Shown here: positions 35,466 through 42,606 of the stretch, in pieces
Numbering within the stretch: the stretch's first letter is position 1
Layout: the number at the start of each line of letters is the position of its first letter
NCBI RefSeq assembly: GCF_000241525.1
Contig: NZ_AHIL01000059.1
Location: forward strand, 1-64,000
Source of the DNA: Comamonas testosteroni ATCC 11996
GTDB lineage: Bacteria; Pseudomonadota; Gammaproteobacteria; Burkholderiales; Burkholderiaceae_C
Length of the DNA stretch: 64,000 bases
Reading direction: 5' to 3'
Translations under genes and position numbers: made by a program
Notes under the pieces: model-generated
Seen by the model: the letters and a program-made list of their open reading frames with translations, nothing else
The model's database searches: none
What the model was told of the DNA's origin: nothing

Positions 35466-36047
35466 CTGCTTAGGGTCGCAAGCTCCTGTTCGCACGACGT
35501 GACAGCGGACATCCAGCAACCATCGGCCAGCACTTGATGGTCACTGTCCGCAGTTCCCCTGAAACATGTCGTTGGACAGTCGCCAGCGTCGATGCTCGGA
35601 TGGCTGTTATGGAGCGGTAACCGAAAGGTTGCGATGCGGCAACGAGCAGCAGCAATCGCTGCACAACAGACACCTGTTGACGAAGCACGAACAACAGCAA
35701 TGGGTCGACTACTGGCCGACGCGAACGACCGCTAACGGGTACCTCAGGTTTGTGGCGCTGCCCCATTAAGTCTGCCATTCGGCGACAGACCGTTCACAGC
35801 CTGCAGCAGCCCGCTACGCAAAGGTGGCGACCGACGGCTTCTGGTAAATCTGCGACAGTCGCAGATCGCCCCATCGCAGACCTTCGCGTGCTGTCGCCTC
35901 AGGTCTGCTTGGCAGAACTTGCTAACAGAGAGGACGCACAAGCCTGCACTGAACCAGACAAGGTCTGGCCGCAAGGATCTAGAAAATACTTGAGCGGGGC
36001 TTGAAACCGGAAGCGTGCGGCAGCTGCCGCTCCTGGATACCGACAGC
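35466..36047. other. Degenerate non-coding region
   Basis: Nearly 600 bases without a supportable gene. Repeated short motifs (CTACTGGCCGACGCGAACGA, CATTCGGCGACAGACCG, TCTGCGACAGTCGCAGATC) resemble those in other intergenic stretches of the window. TCTGCGACAGTCGCAGA at 35851-35867 is a near-perfect palindrome. This looks like stacked, eroded repeat copies. Confidence 0.5.
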
Positions 36048-36437
36048 TCAGCTCGAAGCCTTGGCCAGTTGCTGCAGCTCAAGTTGTCTGGCAGCGCTGG
36101 CTTCGAGGTTTGCACGTTCTTCATCCAGATAGCGATAAATGCTTTTGAGGTCCGCGATTTTCTGTCTGATCTCCGCCATCTTCTTTTCAATGAGCTTGGC
36201 GCCGTCAGCACAATCGATCGTCTTGTTCCGCTGTGCATCCAGAATCTGGCCTATTTCCCCCAGCGAAAAACCCATGCTTTGCGCGCGCTGGATGAAGTTC
36301 AGATCCTGCAGAGTTTGCGCAGTGTAGACGCGATAGTTGTTGGTTCGTCGCGTCGGCGAGATCAGGCCGATTTGCTCGTAGTAACGCAAAGTATGGCGGC
36401 TGGCGCCGCTGCGGGTCTCAAGTTCGCCGATTCTCAT
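36048..36437 (-). CDS. MerR-family transcriptional regulator
   Basis: A 129-residue regulator. The N-terminal winged helix MRIGELETRSGASRHTLRYY and the NYRVYTAQTLQDLNFI wing are typical. A long dimerisation coiled coil ends without the Cys pattern of metal sensors (only one Cys, in IDCADGAKL), so it belongs with the small stress or aldehyde-type MerR proteins (AdhR/NmlR-like). It faces the SDR gene at 36511 across a 73-base gap holding a promoter with a stretched spacer. Confidence 0.9.
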   Translation of the reverse strand: MRIGELETRSGASRHTLRYYEQIGLISPTRRTNNYRVYTAQTLQDLNFIQRAQSMGFSLGEIGQILDAQRNKTIDCADGAKLIEKKMAEIRQKIADLKSIYRYLDEERANLEASAARQLELQQLAKASS

Positions 36438-36448
36438 GAAAATACCGC

Positions 36449-36480
36449 TTGACTATAGAGTTAGGTCGACACTCTACATT
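36449..36480 (+). promoter_or_regulatory. MerR-type promoter with 20-bp spacer and dyad
   Basis: TTGACT (36449-36454) and TACATT (36475-36480) are separated by 20 bases, longer than the optimal 17. The spacer contains the inverted repeat TAGAGT (36456-36461) and ACTCTA (36471-36476). This is the classic layout that a MerR-family activator corrects by untwisting DNA. It would drive the SDR gene at 36511. Confidence 0.75.
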
Positions 36481-36510
36481 TGATTTCTCACCCAACCAAG
36501 GAGCAGGAGA

Positions 36511-37590
36511 ATGAGCGTGGAGTGCTTTGTCACGGGAGGGACCGGCTTCATCGGTCAACATTTGCTGGCGAACCTGAGTGCCAAGGGTCACACCGTCCGG
36601 GTGTTGATGCGTCGCCCCGAGCGACTGGCTGCACTGCGAGAGCAAGTCGACAATCTGGGAGGGACTGCAACCCGGATATTTGCCATTGCTGGCGACCTGG
36701 AGCGGGACAACCTCGGGCTGAGCCCTGCCGACCAGGCAGTGCTAAAGCAGTCAAGAGTCGTATTCCACCTGGGTGCCCACTTCGCTTGGGGGCTTTCATT
36801 GGAGCATTCTCGTGCGGTCAATGTAGAAGGGGCAAAGCGCGTGGCGCTGTTGGCGGCTGGGCAAAAAAGCCGCTTGGTGATGATCGGCGGCTACATGCTG
36901 AAGAATCATGAACATCTGCTGCGCATCGGAATTGATCCTCGCCATCCGGAGCTGACGAATTGGCCTGCCGTCTACAGGCGCGTCGGTGCTTACGAGGCGA
37001 GCAAGCTGGAGGCGCACTTTGCGACTCTGCAGCTCATGTCCGCCAAGGGCGGGGAAGCTACCGTAGTTCACCCCGCAACGGTTTGTGGCCACAGCCGCAC
37101 GGGACATATCCTTGACGGTCAGCCGCTGGTGACGCTGATACGCAATCTTGCGCAGGGAAAGCTGGCTGCAGTGCCCGGTACCGCCGAGCATTGGCTGCCA
37201 CTGGTCACCGTGGATTACCTGGTCGAGTTGGTGGCAGCTTGTGCTTTCGATCCTGCCATGGTGGGCAAGGAACTGCTGGCGCTTGATGACCAAAGCCCCA
37301 ACTTGCGGGAGCTCCTGGGACAGGTGGCACAACCCATGGGCCTGCAGCCTCCCAGGCATCACATTTCCCTGCGATTGCTGAAGTTGCTGCTGAGTATTCC
37401 TCCCATCGCACGCCTCTTGAATACGAACGCTGAAGCCTTGGACTTTATCCAGACCACTCGCTTTGATACGGCAGCAGTCGAGCAATTTGCCAACAGGCAT
37501 GGAATAGCCAAACCGGATATACGCCAGTCTTTGCAGCACACTGCAATGTTCGTCAACTCATATTGGGTCGCCAAGCACAGGGCTGCCTGA
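36511..37590 (+). CDS. NAD-dependent epimerase/dehydratase-family protein (extended SDR)
   Basis: A 359-residue Rossmann enzyme. It starts MSVECFVTGGTGFIGQHLLA, with the GxxGxxG nucleotide loop. AYEASKLEAHFATL holds a YxxxK-like segment, and an N-terminal acidic/Asp strand (IAGDLERDNLGL) follows the extended SDR pattern. The final 100 residues are a substrate-binding region without close resemblance to named sugar epimerases. The ATG follows AAGGAG and the MerR-type promoter, so it is probably induced by a stress signal. Substrate unknown. Confidence 0.85.
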   Translation: MSVECFVTGGTGFIGQHLLANLSAKGHTVRVLMRRPERLAALREQVDNLGGTATRIFAIAGDLERDNLGLSPADQAVLKQSRVVFHLGAHFAWGLSLEHSRAVNVEGAKRVALLAAGQKSRLVMIGGYMLKNHEHLLRIGIDPRHPELTNWPAVYRRVGAYEASKLEAHFATLQLMSAKGGEATVVHPATVCGHSRTGHILDGQPLVTLIRNLAQGKLAAVPGTAEHWLPLVTVDYLVELVAACAFDPAMVGKELLALDDQSPNLRELLGQVAQPMGLQPPRHHISLRLLKLLLSIPPIARLLNTNAEALDFIQTTRFDTAAVEQFANRHGIAKPDIRQSLQHTAMFVNSYWVAKHRAA

Positions 37591-37860
37591 CTTATTCCTT
37601 GGGGCTCCAAACAACGTCAAGATCCAAGGCGGTCGTACGCAGCAGGACAGCGCGGTCTCGGGCATGGCGCAGATGTGCGCTTGCAAATGTCCGCAAGGGT
37701 CTGCTGCACTATTTCGACACACGCAAAAGCAGTCATCCAGAGGATGTCGGACATGGCAACAGATCGCATGGCCGCTCTGGGATGGAATCGGTATTCAAGG
37801 CCGGCCGACAAGACGGCTACCGGCAAGAGAGGTCATCGCCGCGGCAAATGGGACGCACAC

Positions 37861-38253
37861 TCACGACAAGGTGGATGCACATTCACGACAGCGGCCATAC
37901 AGCGTAATTTCATGGCTATCGACCAGAAAACCAGGTGGTGCCAAGCCCGCCAGGTCGCCGGGACAAGCATGTACATCGAAAACCCGCTGACAGACGGTGC
38001 ACTGGAAATGGTGGTGGTGGCCGTGGTGAGCTACCTCATACATGGGCGTGCGCTCAGGCAAGTGGACCTCATGAAGAAAACCCTCTTCAGCCATCGCTTT
38101 GAGAGCCCGGTACACGGTCGCAATCCCCAGCCCAGGTAGCGTTGCCTGCGCCAGCTCCAGCACCTCCTGTGGCGCAAGCGGCCTGCCGGCCTTCGTCATG
38201 GCCTGCTCAATAGCCGCGCGCTGCTTCGTGGATCGTTGCTTGGAGGGGGTCAT
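37861..38253 (-). CDS. Fur-family metalloregulator (Zur/PerR-like)
   Basis: A 130-residue Fur-family repressor. The N-terminal winged helix (STKQRAAIEQAMTKAGRPLA, LGIATVYRALKAMAEEGF) precedes the His-rich metal segment EVAHHGHHHHFQC and the structural zinc pairs CTVC and CREC. It responds to Fe, Zn, Mn or peroxide; which one cannot be told from sequence. A Fur-box-like palindrome lies 1.25 kb away between the DUF1624 and OprD genes. Confidence 0.88.
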   Translation of the reverse strand: MTPSKQRSTKQRAAIEQAMTKAGRPLAPQEVLELAQATLPGLGIATVYRALKAMAEEGFLHEVHLPERTPMYEVAHHGHHHHFQCTVCQRVFDVHACPGDLAGLAPPGFLVDSHEITLYGRCRECASTLS

Positions 38254-38321
38254 TGTGGCGAGGCTATGTCATGGAAGCGAGGGAGGCAATATTGTGCCCT
38301 GGCTCGCCTCTTGACCGGCCC

Positions 38322-39491
38322 CTACAGGTACTTGAGCCAGGTGATGTCGCGTCGACGCTGCTTGAGTGCAGCAAACCAGCGAACGGCGGGATACAAGGCC
38401 ACGGCCAGCAGCGCCGAGATCACCCATAGCCAAAGAAAACTGCTCAGCCCGAACAGTTGTCCCTGGTTGGTCCCCCAGACCGCCATTGCACCCAGATACA
38501 TGAACTTGAGCACGTACAGATGCAGCACATAAAAGAACATGGGCGCGGCGCCCAGCGTGGCCAGAAGCTGCAGCCAGCGGCGGCCTGTGGCTTTCTCGAA
38601 CGCTGTGAGCAGCAGCAATCCGATGCCGAGCGTCAATAGCAGGAACAACAGTGAAGGCGGATACTTGGTGACGTTGAACCAGGACATGACCGTCCGCAGC
38701 GCATCCGCACCGGCCAGCCAAGGTGCATCGCCATACACGTTCAGCGTGCGCAGCAGAGCAAAGCCCAGCAGGCAGCTCACGCCTGCAACGAGCAGATGGT
38801 GCCTGCGCTGCGTCGCGTCACAGGCTTTGCCAAACCACGGTCCAATGCCGTAGCCCAGGGCGATCACGCCAATCCAGGGCAGCACAGGATAGGACGTGCG
38901 CAGTTGCAAGCCCGCCAGCTCCAGCCAACCACGGTCATGCAGGATTGCCCAGGGGATATGCATCACGTGATCCGGCGGGAAATGCAGGCTATCGAACAGG
39001 TTGTGCCCTGCTACCAGCACCAGGCCCAACAGCAGCAAAGCCTTGCGTGGCAGCCACACCAGCACCGACAGCGCCAGCATGGAAAGACCAATGGCCCAGA
39101 TCACTTGCAGGAAGATCCTGGCGGGGGGAAATTGAAAAGTCCAGGCGAAGTTGACTACCGTCACCTCCAGCAGCACCAAGAACAGGCCGCGCCGCCACAG
39201 GAAGCCCGACGCGGCACTCGCCTGACCCGCCTCGGCATGGCGGCTGGCATACAGATAGGCCCCCAAGCCTGTCAGAAACACAAACACTGGCGCACACAGA
39301 TGGGCCAGCATGCGCGGAAAGAACAGGCCGGGCGGAGTCTCCGCCACCACCATCGGGTCCGGTACTTGCAGATGCAGGTAAAAGGTTTCACGGACATGGT
39401 CAAGCAGCATGAACAGCATGACAAGACCACGCAGCGCATCGATCGATTGCAGACGGCCAGCACTCGCTAGCGAAGACGGAGAAGGTGACAA
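38322..39491 (-). CDS. DUF1624 / heparan-alpha-glucosaminide N-acetyltransferase-like membrane protein
   Basis: A 389-residue integral membrane protein with about ten hydrophobic segments. The opening RLQSIDALRGLVMLFMLLDH carries the RxxSxDxxRG and His motif of the DUF1624/YeiB-like acyltransferase superfamily, in which the His is the proposed acyl carrier. LGAAPMFFYVLHLYVLKFMY near the C-terminus is another landmark. It probably acylates an exported or envelope molecule; the target is unknown. The start is a TTG at 39491 with no good ribosome site, so the N-terminus is uncertain. Confidence 0.82.
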   Translation of the reverse strand: MSPSPSSLASAGRLQSIDALRGLVMLFMLLDHVRETFYLHLQVPDPMVVAETPPGLFFPRMLAHLCAPVFVFLTGLGAYLYASRHAEAGQASAASGFLWRRGLFLVLLEVTVVNFAWTFQFPPARIFLQVIWAIGLSMLALSVLVWLPRKALLLLGLVLVAGHNLFDSLHFPPDHVMHIPWAILHDRGWLELAGLQLRTSYPVLPWIGVIALGYGIGPWFGKACDATQRRHHLLVAGVSCLLGFALLRTLNVYGDAPWLAGADALRTVMSWFNVTKYPPSLLFLLLTLGIGLLLLTAFEKATGRRWLQLLATLGAAPMFFYVLHLYVLKFMYLGAMAVWGTNQGQLFGLSSFLWLWVISALLAVALYPAVRWFAALKQRRRDITWLKYL

Positions 39492-39505
39492 GCTGTTTGC
39501 TCTAT

Positions 39506-39521
39506 TGATATTGAATTATCA
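39506..39521. promoter_or_regulatory. Fur-box-like palindrome
   Basis: TGATATTGAATTATCA, followed by CTATCATATCAA, fits the 7-1-7 type Fur/Zur inverted repeat (TGATAAT-x-ATTATCA) with a few mismatches. It lies between the divergent DUF1624 and OprD genes and would cover both promoters. Confidence 0.6.
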
Positions 39522-39609
39522 CTATCATATCAATTCTATGCTTACCCGCACGTGGTTCCAGCTCTTCCCTTCAAGCAAGCAAACCATGTGCCCAAGAACG
39601 CAGGAGCAC

Positions 39610-40974
39610 ATGCACGCTGCCTTCCCTGAAAAATCTACCGTGACCTCCCGCCCCACCCTCTGCTGCCCTGCAATCGTCGCTGCCCTCCTCCTGGCCGGTG
39701 GCCAAGCCTTCGCTATTGGACAGGAAGAGGCCAAAGGCTTTGCCGAGGGCAGTTCTCTCATCATGCAAAACCGCATGCTTTCAGAGCAACTCGACTATCA
39801 AAATGGCAGCAGCTTTCGCGCCGCAAGTGGGCAAAGAGGCCAAACCCTTGCTCGCGAATCGGCCTACGGGCTCATGCTCAATTACGAATCAGGCTACACA
39901 CGGGGCCTTGTTGGAGTGGGGCTTGATGCGCATGCCTATGGTGCCCTCAATCTAGGCACCGAAGCGAACCATGCACGCGCAACACCTCGCTACGTGGCCA
40001 GGGATGGACAAGGGATTGCCGATCGTTTTGGGCGCGCCGGCGCTGCGCTGAAAATTCGAATGTCAGCCACCGAGCTGAAGGTGGGCGAGATGCGGACCAG
40101 GTCCCCGCTCTTCAGTTCGTCCGATACTCGATTGCTGCCTGAAAGCAATCGAGGCTGGCAAATCATCAGCACGGACATCCCTGCGCTCACACTGCAAGCC
40201 GGACGCTTTACCGGCTGGGCTGACCGCAACGCCCGCAAGAACGGCGCCGATCTGCAGGCCAACTACTCGGGCGTGACCGGCAGCTCCTTCAGCTTTATAG
40301 GCGGTACATGGGTCACGCCCATCACCAACCTCACGCTCAGCAGCTACTACGGGCAATACGCGGACAACTGGAACACCGCGTATTTGGGAAGTTTCTACAA
40401 GCTTCCTCTGCCAGATAAGCGTTCACTGTCGTTCAATCTGAATATCTATCGCAGCACCGACACCGGCAGGGCAAAGTCAGGCGTCATCGACACCACCACC
40501 TGGAGCTTGATGAGCAGCTACGCCATAGGTGCCCACAAATTCGGTCTCGGCCACCAGAAGGTCAGCGGGAACAACCCGTTTGACTATGTGAATCGCGGCT
40601 CCATCTGGCTGGAAAACGCGATGCAGCTGTCCGACTTCAACGGTCCGCGCGAAGCCTCGTGGCAGCTCAGGTACGACGTGGACCTGAGCTCCATTGCAAC
40701 CCCTGGATTGAGCGCAGGCGTGGCCTACACCAGAGGCTCCGGTATCGACAACAGCCGTCTCAACGCAGTGTATGCCAGCTACCTCGGCTATTCGGCAGCC
40801 AACGGCAAACACTGGGAGCGAGACATTCAGGTTCGATACACGGTGCAACATGGGGCGGCAAAGAACCTGAGCTTGCAGTTGCGCTACGGAGTGCATCGAA
40901 CGAATAAAGCGCAAGGTGAAGCCAATATGAATCAGCTTCGACTACAAGCGGAGCTTCCATTCAAGATCCTGTAA
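39610..40974 (+). CDS. OprD-family outer-membrane porin
   Basis: A 454-residue exported beta-barrel. The signal ends near GGQAFAIG, and the barrel begins GFAEGSSLIMQNRMLSEQLD, typical of OprD porins. GWQIISTDIPALTLQAGRFT and a C-terminal strand ending in hydrophobic residues (LQAELPFKIL) support the fold. OprD porins take up amino acids, peptides or aromatic acids; the specificity cannot be read from sequence. The ATG at 39610 has an AGGAG site; ATGs at 39538 and 39586 are alternatives. The Fur-like site upstream suggests metal-responsive expression. Confidence 0.92.
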   Translation: MHAAFPEKSTVTSRPTLCCPAIVAALLLAGGQAFAIGQEEAKGFAEGSSLIMQNRMLSEQLDYQNGSSFRAASGQRGQTLARESAYGLMLNYESGYTRGLVGVGLDAHAYGALNLGTEANHARATPRYVARDGQGIADRFGRAGAALKIRMSATELKVGEMRTRSPLFSSSDTRLLPESNRGWQIISTDIPALTLQAGRFTGWADRNARKNGADLQANYSGVTGSSFSFIGGTWVTPITNLTLSSYYGQYADNWNTAYLGSFYKLPLPDKRSLSFNLNIYRSTDTGRAKSGVIDTTTWSLMSSYAIGAHKFGLGHQKVSGNNPFDYVNRGSIWLENAMQLSDFNGPREASWQLRYDVDLSSIATPGLSAGVAYTRGSGIDNSRLNAVYASYLGYSAANGKHWERDIQVRYTVQHGAAKNLSLQLRYGVHRTNKAQGEANMNQLRLQAELPFKIL

Positions 40975-41218
40975 ACCTGAACGAACTGCCTGATGGGCTG
41001 CAATCAGTGATTCATGGCGGCCCCGTCTTCTTCCGATACCGGGCATGAAGCGGCCGATGGGGAAAGTTCAAGGCCGACCGCTTTCGGGGGCATGGGTGAA
41101 ATGGAGGCCCCGGCCACAGGCTGTCGCCGAAGGCATGCGAAACTGACGCTCAGCACAGGTATCGAGTATCGGATGGCAGTGAGGAGGGACATGCAACCGA
41201 AGGGGTCGCGAGCGATCT

Positions 41219-41716
41219 TCATCCGAAATGAGAGAAGATGATCCACCCACGCTTGGGAATGACGATCAGGCCAGACTCATGCCCAGTTGCATAAAAGGAG
41301 CCGGGTTCTCTCAACGCCTCATTGATACCGCGCTCCATTTCGGAGGGAATATCCGAGCACCCCTCGTTCATACCGGTCAGCCAGCCGTTTCGAACCACTT
41401 CGTCCTTCGGCTCGATGTAGGGTGTTTCCTTCCAGTCACTGTATTCACGACCTTTATGCCGCCTGGCCTGCTTGGCGTCTCTTAAAGCATCAAGCCCATT
41501 CGTGCGAATGCGCTCCAGCGATGGCCCATCCATTTTGTAGATAGCTGCTCCGCAACCTTCTCTCAATCCGCCACTGTCTTCTATAAACAGTAGCTCTTCA
41601 ACCTCAATCGCCTGAGGCAGGTAGCCTTCGTACCAGTAGCTGTTGAGGCCTGCACAGCCTCGGGTTGCAAGCAGGAGCGCAGCCACAATTGAAAGTGCCA
41701 TCAAACTGAGCTTCAT
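41219..41716 (-). CDS. Hypothetical exported protein
   Basis: A 165-residue protein with an N-terminal hydrophobic segment (MKLSLMALSIVAALLLATRG) followed by Cys; the preceding TRG is not a standard lipobox, so lipidation is uncertain. Three further Cys (REGCGAAIY, NEGCSDIP) may form disulfides. The ATG at 41716 has GAGAGG upstream. No family recognised. It is divergent from, and 86 bases away from, another unknown gene. Confidence 0.65.
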   Translation of the reverse strand: MKLSLMALSIVAALLLATRGCAGLNSYWYEGYLPQAIEVEELLFIEDSGGLREGCGAAIYKMDGPSLERIRTNGLDALRDAKQARRHKGREYSDWKETPYIEPKDEVVRNGWLTGMNEGCSDIPSEMERGINEALREPGSFYATGHESGLIVIPKRGWIIFSHFG

Positions 41717-41802
41717 TGCGCCTCTCATATCGCCCTAGGGTAACCTTTCAGTCAAGCCGACCCGCATTCTGCAGTTGGCTTATCTGGCACATCAGACACT
41801 CC

Positions 41803-42213
41803 ATGTCCCTCTCCTTGTACCTGGCCGATCATGCCAACCTCCAGACGCCTTGCAGTGATATATCGCCGGTCACCTTCAATGACGACGGCTGCTACTGGTT
41901 CCTTTACCGCTACTTTGAATCAGCAAACCTCGAACGCCACAAAGGCGAGTTGATTGATCTTTACGGTGGCGGTGTCATCGAAGGGTATCAGCTGCATCGC
42001 CTTCGCACCGAGCTTGAGCAAGCAATGCAGGATGTCGCGCATAAGCCCGATTCCTGGCTGGTTCTCGTTGGCTGGCAGGGCGGGAGCGTTTGCGTCGAGA
42101 CTGAAAACTGGCGCAAAGTCGAAAAGCTCGAAGTGCTTCACGCCATCACTTCGCTCCTCGCACTCATACAGTCAAGCTCCCCTGCGCGAAAGCTTGTCTG
42201 CGATGGCGACTGA
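41803..42213 (+). CDS. Hypothetical protein
   Basis: A 136-residue soluble protein (MSLSLYLADHANLQTPCSDI, YWFLYRYFESANLERHKGEL, SWLVLVGWQGG). It is rich in aromatic residues and has no membrane segment. No family recognised. The start at 41803 removes a non-conserved-looking extension. Its 3' end abuts the transporter remnant at 42216. It may be an immunity- or toxin-related orphan, but nothing in the sequence shows this. Confidence 0.6.
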   Translation: MSLSLYLADHANLQTPCSDISPVTFNDDGCYWFLYRYFESANLERHKGELIDLYGGGVIEGYQLHRLRTELEQAMQDVAHKPDSWLVLVGWQGGSVCVETENWRKVEKLEVLHAITSLLALIQSSSPARKLVCDGD

Positions 42214-42215
42214 AG

Positions 42216-42390
42216 TGGCCAGGCTTCGCGCATCATGGCGCCATAGCCGCCCATCATGCCGTTGACGAACAGGCCCACGAGCGCTCCGGCCCGGAGCATG
42301 GCCACGGAATCCGACTGCTGAGAGTAGAGCACCGCCATGATGACCGAACCCGGCAGTAAGATCAGGAAGCCTGCGGCCTATGCAGTTCAC
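42216..42390 (-). pseudogene. Remnant of an MFS transporter gene
   Basis: The complement encodes FLILLPGSVIMAVLYSQQSD and then GLFVNGMMGGYGAMMREAWP, the late-helix region of MFS aromatic-acid or sugar transporters. A shifted frame just before it gives CIGRR, the motif A that normally precedes these residues. The gene has therefore lost both ends and carries a frameshift. Nothing on either side continues the homology. Confidence 0.6.
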
Positions 42391-42423
42391 CTCGAAGACT
42401 TGCTCAGGCTCAAGCCCAGTCAT

Positions 42424-42465
42424 CTGTGCGCATTTACCTGTGCGCATTTATCTGTGCACATTTCG
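42424..42465 (+). repeat. Three tandem copies of a 14-bp unit
   Basis: CTGTGCGCATTTAC, CTGTGCGCATTTAT and CTGTGCACATTTCG follow one another without gaps. It lies in the intergenic debris between the MFS remnant and pilY1. No function is evident. Confidence 0.7.
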
Positions 42466-42606
42466 TGGCTCGGTGGTGTCAGCCACCCTAAGGAGGATCT
42501 GCACCCCCCTGTTTTCATGCACCAATCCATCACAACCTATTGATTGCATTGAATTGGATTGGATTGAATTTCCAGAAAACGAGGTTTTGCAGAGGCCCCC
42601 TCATGC

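Noticed and set aside
37617-37826. Possible remnant of an NnrS-like gene on the minus strand
   Set aside because: Only about ten residues (DILWMTAFA) look similar and the rest does not follow in any frame; too weak to call.
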